Shown in pieces: positions 1 through 10,000 of a DNA stretch of 41,836 nt (position 1 is its first letter; every line of letters starts with the position of its first letter). A program made the translations under genes and the position numbers. The notes beneath the pieces are model-generated. The model saw only the letters and a list, made by a program, of their open reading frames with translations, had not been told where the DNA came from and did not search any database. Origin of the DNA: Myxococcus vastator (GTDB lineage Bacteria > Myxococcota > Myxococcia > Myxococcales > Myxococcaceae); assembly GCF_010894475.1 (NCBI RefSeq), contig NZ_JAAIYB010000014.1, positions 1 to 41,836 of the forward strand, read 5' to 3'.

Positions 1-722
1 GGGCCGCGGTGGCCCGGCGGCTCGTCCGGGAGGGCGCGAAGGTGGCGCTCTGTGCCCGCGGGGCGGAGCGGCTGGAGGCCACCGCCGCGGCCCTGCGCGC
101 CGAGGGTGGAGACGTGCTCACCGTCCAGGCCGACGTGTCGCGTGCATGGGAAGTGGAGCACTTCGTGGATGCCGCCCACGCGCGCTTCGGGCGCATCGAC
201 GGGCTGGTGAACAACGCGGGCACCGCGGCGGGCCGGCCCTTCGCCTCGGTGAGTGACGCGGAGTGGGAGGCGGACCTCCAGCTCAAGGTCTTCGCGGCGA
301 TTCGCGCCTCGCGGCAGGCGCTGCCCTTCCTGAAGGAGTCGGGGAGCGGCGCCATCGTCAACGTGCTGGCCATCGCGGCGAAGACGCCGGGCGCCAACTC
401 CACGCCGTCGTCGGTGTCTCGCGCGGCGGGGCTCGCGTTGACGAAGGCGCTGTCCAAGGAGCTGGGCCCCCACGCCATCCGGGTGAACGCGGTGCTGGTG
501 GGCATCATCGAAAGCGGCCAGTGGGCGCGCCGTGCCAAGGAGGCGGGCAAGCCCGTGGAGTCCTTCCAGCAGGAGATGGCGCGTCACGCCGGGATTCCGC
601 TGGGCCGGGTGGGGAAGGCGGAGGAGTTCGCGGACACCGTGGCCTTCCTGCTGTCGCCCCGCGGTGGCTACATCACCGGCGCGGCCATCAACGTGGATGG
701 GGGCCTTTCCGCGGCCGTCTGA
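1..722 (+). CDS. SDR-family protein with lost catalytic tetrad (5' end cut by window)
   Basis: The reading frame is open to the first base of the window, so the N-terminal strand and the TGxxxGIG cofactor loop lie outside; the first full codon is at 3. The visible part has the classical SDR fold: the NNAG segment, an alternating Rossmann pattern and the C-terminal ITGAAINVDGG block typical of FabG-like proteins. The catalytic residues are replaced. The Ser position is Ala (codon 369-371), the YxxxK pair is Ser (408-410) and Arg (420-422), and the Asn of the central helix appears to be Lys. This is therefore probably not a standard oxidoreductase; it may bind a nucleotide or an acyl ligand, or use different chemistry. 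SDR membership is certain and the function is unknown. It is followed by 160 bp of non-coding DNA. Confidence 0.85.
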   Translation, partial: AAVARRLVREGAKVALCARGAERLEATAAALRAEGGDVLTVQADVSRAWEVEHFVDAAHARFGRIDGLVNNAGTAAGRPFASVSDAEWEADLQLKVFAAIRASRQALPFLKESGSGAIVNVLAIAAKTPGANSTPSSVSRAAGLALTKALSKELGPHAIRVNAVLVGIIESGQWARRAKEAGKPVESFQQEMARHAGIPLGRVGKAEEFADTVAFLLSPRGGYITGAAINVDGGLSAAV

Positions 723-768
723 TGTCCCTTCGTCAGGAACGGGCCGGGTGCCCGTGTGTGGACGGTGA

Positions 769-787
769 AGACGGCTTCGCGCCGTCT
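769..787 (+). terminator. Stem-loop downstream of the SDR gene
   Basis: A perfect 7-bp inverted repeat, AGACGGC and GCCGTCT around a 5-nt TTCGC loop, lies about 45 bp after the SDR stop codon. No T-run follows, so intrinsic termination is uncertain; it may only protect the 3' end. Confidence 0.3.
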
Positions 788-882
788 GGCGACCGCGGCT
801 GCTGACCCCGGGTCCCTCATCTCTCCGTCACGTCCCCCTGGCAGGTCCGCGCTCGGACCCCGGGGCATTCCTGAGTTGGGTC

Positions 883-2307
883 ATGCAGCCGAAACTGAAC
901 CGGCTTCTCCGGGCGCTCGCCCGCGAGGGGCTCGAGGTGGCCTATGACGGCCGCCTCTATTCCGTCCGCCTCCTGGGTGACGCCCACGCGCCGCCCGCCG
1001 AAGTCCTCCTCCCACCGGACCTGCCCGTGGAGGGCAAGGCCTTCCAACAGCTCGCCCAGCTCGCGGCCCTGAGACACCCCGGTGGTGGCGAGGTGCTGCG
1101 GGTACGCGCCACGCCCGACTTCCACCCGGGAGACTCCGGGGTGGCCATTGGCTCGGTGCTCCACACGCGCGGGCTGGTGGTGCCTGGCGCCATTGGCACC
1201 GACATCAACTGCGGCATGCGGCTGCACGTCGCGGACCTCTCCGTGGAGGACTTCCTGGCGAAGCGGTCGGCCTTCGTCGAGCGGATGAAGGGCCACTACT
1301 TCTTCGGCACGCGCGACGTCACCATGGGCTCGCGGGCCTCCGAGGCGCTGCTACGCGACGGCGTGCAGGGGTGGCTCCTGGAGACGATGGAGCAGCCGCT
1401 GGGGTGCGCGGGCCGGGCCGACCTGGCGCAGCTCGACGCGGAGGTGTCGCGCATCCACCTGGGCGGCGGGCTGAAGGGCCATCCGCGCTGGGCGCCCGAG
1501 TCCTTCACGCGCGAAGGTCTGGTGCGCGACGCGGGGCTGGCCACCATTGGCGGCGGCAACCACTTCGTGGAGGTGCAGCGCGTGGAGGCCGTGGAGGACC
1601 GGGCGCGGGCGTGGGGCTGGGGCGTGCGCGAGGGCCAGCTCGCCTTCATGATTCACTCCGGCAGCCGGGACGTGGGCAAGCACGTGGGCGTCGCCTGGCA
1701 GGACCGCGCGCGCCAGGCGTGGCCCGCGGGCACGCCGCTCCCGGCCAGCGGCATCCTCCCCCTGGGTGACGCGCGGCTCGTCGCCGAATACCTGGAGGCG
1801 GAGGCGACGGCGGCCAACTACGCCTTCCTCAACCGCCTGCTGCTGGCGGAGCTGCTGCGCCAGACGCTCCGGGAGCTCTTCGGGGACGTGGAGGCGCCGC
1901 TCGTCTACGACGTGCCTCACAACCTGACGCTGCCCTACGAGGGCGGCTGGCTGGCGCGCAAGGGCGCGTGCCCGGCGGGGGCGGAGCAGCCCGTCATCAT
2001 CCCCGGCTCCATGGGCGCCACGTCCTTCCTCATGGTGGGGTGTGGGGACGCGCGGGCGCTGGAGTCCGCGTCGCATGGGGCGGGGCGCGCGCGCTCCCGC
2101 TTCTCCCTGTCGCGGGGCGGCGCGGACCAGAGCGAGGCCGCCCTGGGGCTGACGGGCGTGGACTGCATCGCCCTTCGCGCGGAGCGCCGCGTCGAGGAAG
2201 CGCCCGTGGCGTACAAGCCCATCCGCCCGGTGGTGGACGCCCAGGTGGAGGCCGGCATCGTCCGGGAGGTGGCCCGGCTCTCCCCGCTGCTCACCTTCAA
2301 GGCCTGA
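883..2307 (+). CDS. rtcB: RtcB-family RNA-splicing ligase
   Basis: 474 residues. RtcB joins RNA ends carrying 2',3'-cyclic phosphate or 3'-phosphate to 5'-OH ends, using GTP and Mn2+ through a histidine-GMP intermediate. All signature blocks are present: DFHPGD (His81), the DINCGMR metal ligand (Cys110), GGGNHF (His227), HSGSRD (His258), and the SHGAGRARSR block whose His398 corresponds to the guanylylated histidine. The first ~65 residues, before the core, are a leader-like region. Length is within the family range. The start is ATG, with only a weak GAG-type ribosome site. No archease or RtcA gene is adjacent, so it looks like a stand-alone RtcB, plausibly for repair of cleaved tRNA or mRNA. 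Family assignment is secure; the substrate is inferred. Confidence 0.93.
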   Translation: MQPKLNRLLRALAREGLEVAYDGRLYSVRLLGDAHAPPAEVLLPPDLPVEGKAFQQLAQLAALRHPGGGEVLRVRATPDFHPGDSGVAIGSVLHTRGLVVPGAIGTDINCGMRLHVADLSVEDFLAKRSAFVERMKGHYFFGTRDVTMGSRASEALLRDGVQGWLLETMEQPLGCAGRADLAQLDAEVSRIHLGGGLKGHPRWAPESFTREGLVRDAGLATIGGGNHFVEVQRVEAVEDRARAWGWGVREGQLAFMIHSGSRDVGKHVGVAWQDRARQAWPAGTPLPASGILPLGDARLVAEYLEAEATAANYAFLNRLLLAELLRQTLRELFGDVEAPLVYDVPHNLTLPYEGGWLARKGACPAGAEQPVIIPGSMGATSFLMVGCGDARALESASHGAGRARSRFSLSRGGADQSEAALGLTGVDCIALRAERRVEEAPVAYKPIRPVVDAQVEAGIVREVARLSPLLTFKA

Positions 2308-2426
2308 GCGGGGAGGGGGACACGTCATTTCACTTGGCGTGCTCCCCTGTCTCCGGGTGGAATGGCCGCGCGGCGGGCCCACTGCCCGCACGGCAGCTCA
2401 CGCGGCATCGAGGGGAACTGGGGACC

Positions 2427-2876
2427 ATGGAGAACACCTACGGAACGATGAACTCGCCCGGCGGCGCGGGCGCGAAGGAGGCCGTGTCGCTGCCGGCCAT
2501 CCTGCTGATGGTCCTGTCCGCCATCACCGTGCTGCTGGGGCTCGTCAACGTGCTCCAGGCCTTTGGTGGAGCGGACCCCGCCGTTGAGCAGATGCTCGAG
2601 GACCCCAACCTGCCAGAGGGCGCCCGGCAGTTCCTCGCGGGGATGACGACCACGGGCGGCAAGCTGCTGTTCGCGCTGCCCTCGCTGGTGCTCAACGGCA
2701 TCGTCTTCTTCGGCGCGCTGAAGATGAAGAACCTGCAGAGCTACGGGCTGGCGATGGCCGCCGCCATCATCTCCGTCATCCCCTGCTGCGGCCCCTGCGC
2801 CTGTCTGGGCATCCCCGTGGGCATCTGGGCCCTGGTGGTGCTCAACAAGCCCGAGGTGAAGGCGGCCTTCACCTAG
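2427..2876 (+). CDS. Small multi-pass membrane protein, unknown function
   Basis: 149 residues. A short polar Gly/Ser N-terminus is followed by a hydrophobic helix at about residues 20-42, a soluble loop with acidic residues, a second helix at about 75-95, and a long hydrophobic C-terminal segment around PCCGPCACLG that ends in ALVVLNKPEVKAAF. The three-helix plan resembles the small DUF4190-like membrane proteins common in myxobacteria, but I do not recognise a defined family. The ATG at 2427 is chosen because AGGGGAACTGGGG precedes it; the frame is open further upstream through non-coding-looking sequence. Its stop codon overlaps that of the convergent acetyltransferase gene. Confidence 0.8.
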   Translation: MENTYGTMNSPGGAGAKEAVSLPAILLMVLSAITVLLGLVNVLQAFGGADPAVEQMLEDPNLPEGARQFLAGMTTTGGKLLFALPSLVLNGIVFFGALKMKNLQSYGLAMAAAIISVIPCCGPCACLGIPVGIWALVVLNKPEVKAAFT

Positions 2877-3394
2877 CCGCGGCGCCAGGCTGGCCACCGC
2901 CCCAGGGCCGTGGCCGGCCGCTGCTTCTGCATCCGCACGCACGCCAGCTGGACGTCGACCGTGAGGGGACGCCGGGCGGAGTGGACGGAGGCATAGCCGT
3001 GCCGCTGGTAGAAGTGTTCGGCGTTCAGGCTGGCATCCAGCCCCAGCAGCGCCGCGCTGCCCCGCCAGACGGCGGACTCCAGGGCCGACAGCAGGGCAGG
3101 GCCCACGCCATGGCCCGCCTCGTCCGGCACCACGTACAGCGCTTCCAGCTCACCCAGCGCCGCGTCCACCTGGCCGAAGCCCACCGCGCGCCGGCCGCGC
3201 TCCGCCACCAACACCGTGCGCGGACGCTCCGGTCGCAGGTAGCCCTCTGGTGTCAAGAGCCGCACCCAGGTGCTCACCTCGTGCGGCGCGTACGCGCGCG
3301 GGCACAGGGCTTCCACGGCCAGGGTGTGGATGCGCCACAGCGTGCGGCGGTCGGACTCCTTCGCGGGCCTCAGGAGGAGTCCGTCCGCGCCCAT
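2873..3394 (-). CDS. GNAT-family N-acetyltransferase
   Basis: 173 residues. The protein has the order of a GNAT fold: an N-terminal LLLRPAKESD strand, the motif-A region LYVVPDEAGHGVGPALL (acetyl-CoA pyrophosphate loop, of the Q/RxxGxG/A type) at about residues 90-110, and the YQRHGY helix-strand near the C-terminus that often helps bind acetyl-CoA. It should transfer an acetyl group to a small-molecule or protein amine, but the substrate cannot be read from the sequence. It starts 7 bp after the glgC stop on the same strand, so the two are probably co-transcribed. Its stop shares the palindrome CTAG with the stop of the convergent membrane-protein gene. Confidence 0.9.
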   Translation of the reverse strand: MGADGLLLRPAKESDRRTLWRIHTLAVEALCPRAYAPHEVSTWVRLLTPEGYLRPERPRTVLVAERGRRAVGFGQVDAALGELEALYVVPDEAGHGVGPALLSALESAVWRGSAALLGLDASLNAEHFYQRHGYASVHSARRPLTVDVQLACVRMQKQRPATALGRWPAWRRG

Positions 3395-3401
3395 GGCCGC
3401 C

Positions 3402-4631
3402 TCAGGTCACCTTCATGCCCTTGGGAATCACCACGACGCCCCCGGGCGTGACGTGGAAGCGCCGCCGGTCCTCCACCGGGTCGAACCCGATGGTCATCCC
3501 CGGCGGAATCTCCACGTTCTTGTCGATGATGGCCCGGCGGATGCGGCAGCGCCGGCCGATGGTGACGTTCTCGAACAGGAGGGAGTCCTCCACCTCCGAG
3601 TACGAGTTGACGCGCACCTTCGGAGACAGCACCGAGCGCCGCACGCTGCCGCCGGAGATGATGCAGCCCTCCGCCACCAGCGTGTCCATGGCGTGGCCCA
3701 CGCGGTGGTTCTGCTCGTCCGCGAAGACGAACTTCGCCGGCGGGTAGTTGTTGGGCTGGGTGTGGATGGGCCAGCGGTCGTTGTAGAGGTTGAACGTCGG
3801 GTCCACGTCCACCAAGTCCATGTTGGACTGGTAGTAGACGTCGATGTTCCCCACGTCCCGCCAGTAGCCGCGCTCCTTGGCCTCCTGGCCGGGGACCTCG
3901 TTCTGGGCGAAGTCGTACACGTACACCGGCGCGCGCTTGTACAGCTCGCTGATGATGGACTTGCCGAAGTCGTGCGCGCTCGTCTCGTTCGCCGCGTCCC
4001 GCACCACCTCCTGCACCAGCACGTCGGTGGAGAAGAGGTAGTTGCCCATGGAGGCCAGGCACATCTTCGGGTTGCCCGGCATGGGCGGCGGGTCCTTGGG
4101 CTTCTCCAGGAACTGCAGCATCCGCCCGTCCGGCCCCACGTCGATGATGCCGAACTCGCGGCCCTGTTCAATCGGGACGGGAATCGCGGCCACCGTGCAC
4201 GCGGCCTTCTTCGCGCAGTGGAAGTCCAGCATCTGCCGCGTGTCCATCCGGTACACGTGGTCCGCGCCGAAGACGAAGATGTAGTCCGGCTCCTCGTCGG
4301 TGATGATGTTGAGGTTCTGGTAGATGGCGTCCGCGCTGCCCTTGTACCAGTCCACTCCGGTGCGCATCTGCGCGGGCACGGGCTCCACGTAGTGGCCCAG
4401 GAACGCCGTCATCCGCCAGGCTCGGGACAGGTGGTTGTTGAGCGAGTCGCTCTTGTACTGCGTCAACACCTTCATCCGGTACACGCCGGAGTTGGCGAAG
4501 TTCGAGAGAACGAAATCGATGATGCGGTAGCGGCCGCCGAAGGGGACAGCGGGCTTCGCGCGCTCGCGCGTCAGGGGCTCCAGGCGCGTGCCAGCGCCTC
4601 CAGCCAGAATCATCGCCAGGACTTTGGACAT
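3402..4631 (-). CDS. glgC: Glucose-1-phosphate adenylyltransferase (ADP-glucose pyrophosphorylase)
   Basis: 409 residues, the usual GlgC length. It makes ADP-glucose from glucose-1-phosphate and ATP, the committed step of bacterial glycogen synthesis. Visible motifs are the nucleotidyltransferase loop [18 protein letters not shown] (from residue 11) with the [10 protein letters not shown] sugar-nucleotide block, the GADHVYRMD metal site, [14 protein letters not shown] and YWRDVGNID, then a C-terminal left-handed beta-helix region with [11 protein letters not shown] and the VTIGRR hexapeptide-like repeats. The ATG at 4631 has GGAG 8 bases upstream; the longer open frame upstream looks non-coding. 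It likely forms an operon with the acetyltransferase gene. It fits functionally with treY and glgX elsewhere in the window. Confidence 0.96.
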   Translation of the reverse strand: MSKVLAMILAGGAGTRLEPLTRERAKPAVPFGGRYRIIDFVLSNFANSGVYRMKVLTQYKSDSLNNHLSRAWRMTAFLGHYVEPVPAQMRTGVDWYKGSADAIYQNLNIITDEEPDYIFVFGADHVYRMDTRQMLDFHCAKKAACTVAAIPVPIEQGREFGIIDVGPDGRMLQFLEKPKDPPPMPGNPKMCLASMGNYLFSTDVLVQEVVRDAANETSAHDFGKSIISELYKRAPVYVYDFAQNEVPGQEAKERGYWRDVGNIDVYYQSNMDLVDVDPTFNLYNDRWPIHTQPNNYPPAKFVFADEQNHRVGHAMDTLVAEGCIISGGSVRRSVLSPKVRVNSYSEVEDSLLFENVTIGRRCRIRRAIIDKNVEIPPGMTIGFDPVEDRRRFHVTPGGVVVIPKGMKVT

Positions 4632-4889
4632 AGGTGCTCCGGACGTTAGCCGTCCCCGGGAGGCCGGCAAGGGCACGTGTGCCTGCCTGCCAGCCATCGT
4701 TGAGTGCCGAACCGCCTGTTCAGGTGGCCTGACCGGCGCTGGACGTCCCGATGCCTCGGGTCGCCGCGCCTCGCCGCGCCTGGCCGCCGCCCCGGGCGCA
4801 TGTGGGAGAAACGCCGCCAAGGGCCGAAGAACCGGCCCCGGCTGCGTTGCATGGCGTCTGCCGAGGCTATCGTGCTAGCCTCGTTTCCG
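4632..4889. other. Divergent intergenic region between glgC and the FHA-GGDEF gene
   Basis: 258 bp that must hold promoters for both directions. I see no convincing -35/-10 pair, sigma-54 site or operator. An in-frame ATG at 4851 could extend the FHA-GGDEF protein by 13 residues. Confidence 0.5.
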
Positions 4890-5771
<882 letters not shown>

Positions 5772-5774
5772 GCC

Positions 5775-5945
5775 GTGGCCACCAGCGCAAGCGAGGCGGG
5801 TCCGTCCTTCCTCTCGCGGTTGGTGCTCGTGCTCCTGGGCTGCGTCTTCCTCGGCGCGGCCTGGGTGTGGAGCCACCGCTCGGAGCCCTGGGCCGCGCGC
5901 CTGGTGGACAACGCCCAGCGCACGGTGGGCGTGCCGCGGCGCTAG
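5775..5945 (+). CDS. 56-residue single-pass membrane peptide
   Basis: A short GTG-initiated frame begins three bases after the FHA-GGDEF stop. It has a Ser/Ala-rich N-terminus, one strongly hydrophobic helix at about residues 13-32 (LSRLVLVLLGCVFLGAAWVW), and a basic amphipathic tail ending in VGVPRR. The spacing implies translational coupling to the cyclase gene, and the composition is that of a membrane anchor rather than random GC-rich sequence. No known family is recognised. It may be a small partner or regulator of the cyclase, but that is inferred only from position. It ends just before a perfect hairpin. Confidence 0.55.
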   Translation: MATSASEAGPSFLSRLVLVLLGCVFLGAAWVWSHRSEPWAARLVDNAQRTVGVPRR

Positions 5946-5953
5946 CGGTGAAG

Positions 5954-5977
5954 GGCGGGAGTCCGGAGGCTCCCGCC
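5954..5977. terminator. Hairpin between convergent genes
   Basis: GGCGGGAG and CTCCCGCC form a perfect 8-bp stem around an 8-nt loop, placed between the stop of the plus-strand small gene and the stop of the minus-strand ether-lipid operon. It lacks a T-run but is well placed as a two-way terminator. Confidence 0.5.
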
Positions 5978-5987
5978 AGCGTCCCGC

Positions 5988-7016
5988 TCAGGTGTTCTCG
6001 CGCAGCTCCGCCAGCCGGCCCTTGGTGCCTGGCAGGCTCTGGGGCGGCATCTTCCCGTAGATGTGCTGCACCGTCTCGGAGAGCGTCTCCTGGATGTCGC
6101 GCGCGCGGAAGCCGAGCTCGGCCTCCGCCTTGGACGCGTCCAGCCAGAACCAGTGCTCGCCGATGTCGATTTCCTGCGGGTCCAGCGTCGGCGTGGTGCC
6201 GCGCACCTTGGCCCAGCGCTCCAGCAGCTTCCCGCCGAGCACGTTGACCTTGGAGGGCAGCTTCAGCTTCGGCGCGGGCACGCCGGACAGGCGCTCCAGC
6301 CGCTGGAAGAAGTCCTTCATGGACAGATTCACGCCCATGAGGTGACGGCCGTACACCTCGCCCCGGGTGAGCGCCTGGACGAAGGCGTCCGCCGCGTCGC
6401 GCGCGTCCACGAAGGAGATGCCGCCGCCCGGCATGGCTGGCAGCTCGCGGTTGAGGAACTTCACCACCGTCCACGTGGAGGACAGCCGGTCATCCCCGGG
6501 CCCCATCAGCAGGCTGGGGTTGAGCACCACCAGGGGAATGTCGTGCTTGCGGCAGTACGCGAGCGCCAGCTTCTCCTCGTAGATTTTCGACAGGTAGTAG
6601 GGCCACCGGCCCACCACCGGAATCGGGTAGTCGGCGCGCTCGTCGTGGACCTGCGCCTCCTTCGACACCGCGATGGTGCCGGAGGTGGAGGCCAGCACCA
6701 CGCGCTTCACGCCGGCCTCGCGCACGTCCCGCAGCAGCTCGCGGGTGCTGTCCACGTGCAGCTCGAACATCTTCCGCGCGTCCTTCGGCTGGAAGGAGAC
6801 GAGCCCCGCCAGGTGGTAGACGGCGTCCACGCCCTCCAGCGCGCGGCGCACCACGTCCCGGTCCTTCAAGTCACCAGGGACGTACTCCGTGCCCGCGTAG
6901 GGCGCGCCCGAAGGCCGTGAGCGGCCGATGAGCCGCACCTCGTGGCCCGCCGCCACCAGCCTGGGCACCAGGTGCGTGCCCAGAAAACCCGTGCCTCCCG
7001 TCACCAGCAGCTTCAC
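5988..7016 (-). CDS. NAD(P)-dependent epimerase/dihydroflavonol-reductase-like SDR, last gene of the ether-lipid cluster
   Basis: 342 residues, an extended SDR. The cofactor loop GGTGFLG (7-13), the YHLAG block and the catalytic YxxxK (Tyr140, Lys144) with an upstream STSG serine segment are intact, so it should be an active NAD(P)-dependent oxidoreductase or epimerase. It starts with GTG overlapping the elbD stop by 4 bp (GTGA), hence is translationally coupled. By position it corresponds to the fifth gene (elbE) of the described myxobacterial elb cluster; the assignment rests on order and synteny, and I cannot confirm the published name. A role in reducing or processing an alkyl or carbonyl intermediate of ether-lipid synthesis is inferred. 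Confidence 0.9.
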   Translation of the reverse strand: MKLLVTGGTGFLGTHLVPRLVAAGHEVRLIGRSRPSGAPYAGTEYVPGDLKDRDVVRRALEGVDAVYHLAGLVSFQPKDARKMFELHVDSTRELLRDVREAGVKRVVLASTSGTIAVSKEAQVHDERADYPIPVVGRWPYYLSKIYEEKLALAYCRKHDIPLVVLNPSLLMGPGDDRLSSTWTVVKFLNRELPAMPGGGISFVDARDAADAFVQALTRGEVYGRHLMGVNLSMKDFFQRLERLSGVPAPKLKLPSKVNVLGGKLLERWAKVRGTTPTLDPQEIDIGEHWFWLDASKAEAELGFRARDIQETLSETVQHIYGKMPPQSLPGTKGRLAELRENT

Positions 7017-10000
7017 GAGTCCTTCCCTTCCGTGGACGTGGTCGCGCGAGGCGTGGCCCCGGCCCGAGGCGGGTCCACGCGCTCCAGGCTCAGCACCCGG
7101 CCGTCGCGCAGCGCCCGCATCGAGTCCTCGGCGATGCGCGTGACGTAGCGGTAGCCCTCCGAGCGCGCCATGCCCTGCACCCGCGTGCGCAGGTCCGCGT
7201 GGCCCAGCACCGGACCGATGTTCACCCGCAGGGGCGTCTTCGTCTTGGGCAGCACGCTGCCCTTGGGCAGCGCGTCGAAGGCGCCGCCGATGTACAGCGG
7301 CAGCACGTCCATGTTGAAGGTGAGCGCCAGGTAGCCCAGCGTGGACTTGAACTCCATCAGCTCCCCGGTGGTGGAGCGCGTGCCCTCCGGGAAGATGAGG
7401 ACGTTGAAGCCCTGCCGCAGCGCCTCGCCCGCCATGCGCAGCGACTCGCGCAGCGAGCCCTGCCGTTCGATGGGCACCAGGTTGGTGAAGTTCTCGAACC
7501 AGGCGCGCTTGAGCGGCGTGTTGAAGAAGTAGTCGCGCGCCGCCAGGGACACCAGCCGCTCGCCCTGGTCACCCAGCGCCGTGCGGACCAGGCCCGCGTC
7601 CAGGTGGCTGGAGTGGTTGGCGATGACGATGAAGTTGCGGTTGCGCGGGATGAAGGGCTTGCCCGTCACCTTCACGTCGAACACGCCGCCGTAGAGCACC
7701 TTCTGCCCGAAGGACATCAGCTGCCGGCCCACGTCCGCCACCACGTCGGGCACCGGAATCTCCACCTCTTCCGCGCGCGCGTTCTCCTTGGAGATTTCCT
7801 TCGCCCGCGTCTCCACCGAGGGGCGCTTGCCGGAGGACGCCACCACCTTGCGCAGGTCCTCCACCGTCTGCACCTGCGTCAGGTCCTCCACGGCGGGCAG
7901 CGGCACGCCGGCCGCCTCCAGCGCGGAGGACAGCTCGGTGAGCATCAGCGAGTCGAAGCCGAGGTCCCCGCTGAGCAGCGCGTCCGGACGCACGTCGGAC
8001 ACCGGCCGGTGGCTGACCTCCGCGATGAGCGGGAAGAGCCAGTCCGCGACGCCGCCCGTGGCGGGGTTGGCCGCCTTCTCGCGCGCCTTGCTGGCGCTGG
8101 CCGCCATGCGCTCCTGGCGCTTGAGCTCCTCCACCACCTGCTTGCGCTTCACGCTGCGCTTGGCGGTGCGGGGCAGCTCGCCGTCCCACAGGCGCAGCAC
8201 CTTCACGCGCCGGTAGAAGGGCATGCCCGCGCTCACCTTGCGGAAGTGCTCCTCCAGCTCGCGGCGCACCTCCTCGCGCGGGCGGTTCGCGTAGTCAGGC
8301 ACGCACAGGCACGCCACCTTCTCGCCGCCCGCGTCGTCGGGCAGGCCGACGATGGACAGCTCCTGGATGTGCGCGTGGTCCTGGTACAGCTCCTCCAGCT
8401 CGTCCGGGTAGATGTTCTTCCCGTTGTGGTCGATGATGACGTCCTTCGCGCGGCCCGCCAGGTACAGGTGGCCCTCCGCGTCCAGACGTCCCAGGTCGCC
8501 GGTGTGCAGCCAGCCGTCCTTGAGCACCGCCTCGGTGGCCTCGCGGTCGCCGAAGTAGCCGGGCATGACGTTGGGGCCCTTGGCCAGCACCTCACCCAGC
8601 CCGTCGTTGTCCGGGTTGAGGATGCGCAGCTCGATGCCGGGCAGCGCGCGGCCCACCGTTCCAGGCTGGCGCTTGTTGCCGGGCTTCGTCACCGCCAGCA
8701 CCGGTGCGGCCTCCGTCAGGCCGTAGCCCTCCGTGATGTTGAAGCCCAGCTCGTGGAAGGCCTTGTGCACGTCGTCCGGCAGCGCCGAGCCGCCCGACAC
8801 GATGACCTTGATGCGCCCGCCGAACTTGCGGTGCACCGGCCAGAACAGCAGCTTGCCCAGGTTGATGTTGTTGCGGTTGCGCAGCTCGCCGTGGGTGGCC
8901 ATCAGCGCCTTGAGCGCCTGTTCGATGAACGGCGGGCGGCTGGCGAACTCCTGCGTAATCTTGCGGTGCAGGAGCTGCCACAGCGCCGGCACGCCCACCA
9001 TGGCGGTGATGCGGCCCGTCTCGAACACTTCACCCAGCCGGTCCGACGTCAGCTCGTCGATGTACGTGATTTCCGCCCCGCGCCAGAACGGGGTGAGGAA
9101 GCCGGAGGCGAACTCGAAAGTGTGGTGCAGCGGCAGCACGGACAGCACACCGTCGCCCACGCCGATGTCGAAGGTCCCCGCCAGCTTCGCCACCAGCGCG
9201 GCGAAGTTGCGGTGGGTGAGCATGACGCCCTTGGGCGTGCCCGTGGTGCCGGAGGTGAAGATGATGCTGGCCAGGTCGTCCGCCGCGGCGGACTTGCGCA
9301 CCGGCCCGATGCGGTCCGGGTGCGCCGGGTCGCCCGTCATCGCCTCCGCGAGGCTGGCCACGGTGACGCCGTCACCCAGCGCGGTGAAGAGGCCGGGGAA
9401 GTCCCGGGCCGCGTCTTCGGAGACGAGGCACGCGCGCGCGTCCGCCCGGCGGGCGATGTTGACCAGCTCCGCCTCGCTCAAGCCCGGGTCCACCGGAACG
9501 ACGGTGGCGCCCGCGCGCAGGATGCCGAAGTAGCTGATGCCCCACTCGGGCCGGTTCTCCGACACCAGCAGCACGCGGTCGCCGTGCTTGATGCCCGCGG
9601 CCAGCAGGAAGCTGCCCACGCGCGCGGCGTAGCGGTGCACCTCGCCGTAGGTGAAGCGCTCCTCCTTCTCACCCGCCACCATGCGGAAGGCCACGCGGTG
9701 CCGGTACGCGTGCACCGTGGCTTCCATCAGCTCCAGCAGGTCGCGGTGCGCGGGGATGACGGTGCGCTTCTCGCGCTCCGACTCCATGCCCGGGAACACC
9801 CACTTCTCCAGGCCGGGGAGGTGGGTCCCCAGGAAGTACTCGCGCCAGTCGATGTGCTCCGGGTCCCAGGGCACCTTCATCCGGTCCGCGTGCGCCATGC
9901 GCGCGTAGACGGAGCGCGTGTTGTCGCAGCGGAAGACGTAGCGGTTCTCGTAGAGGAAGGGGAGGAACAGCTCCGTCAGGGCGATGATGCCCTGGGCGTT

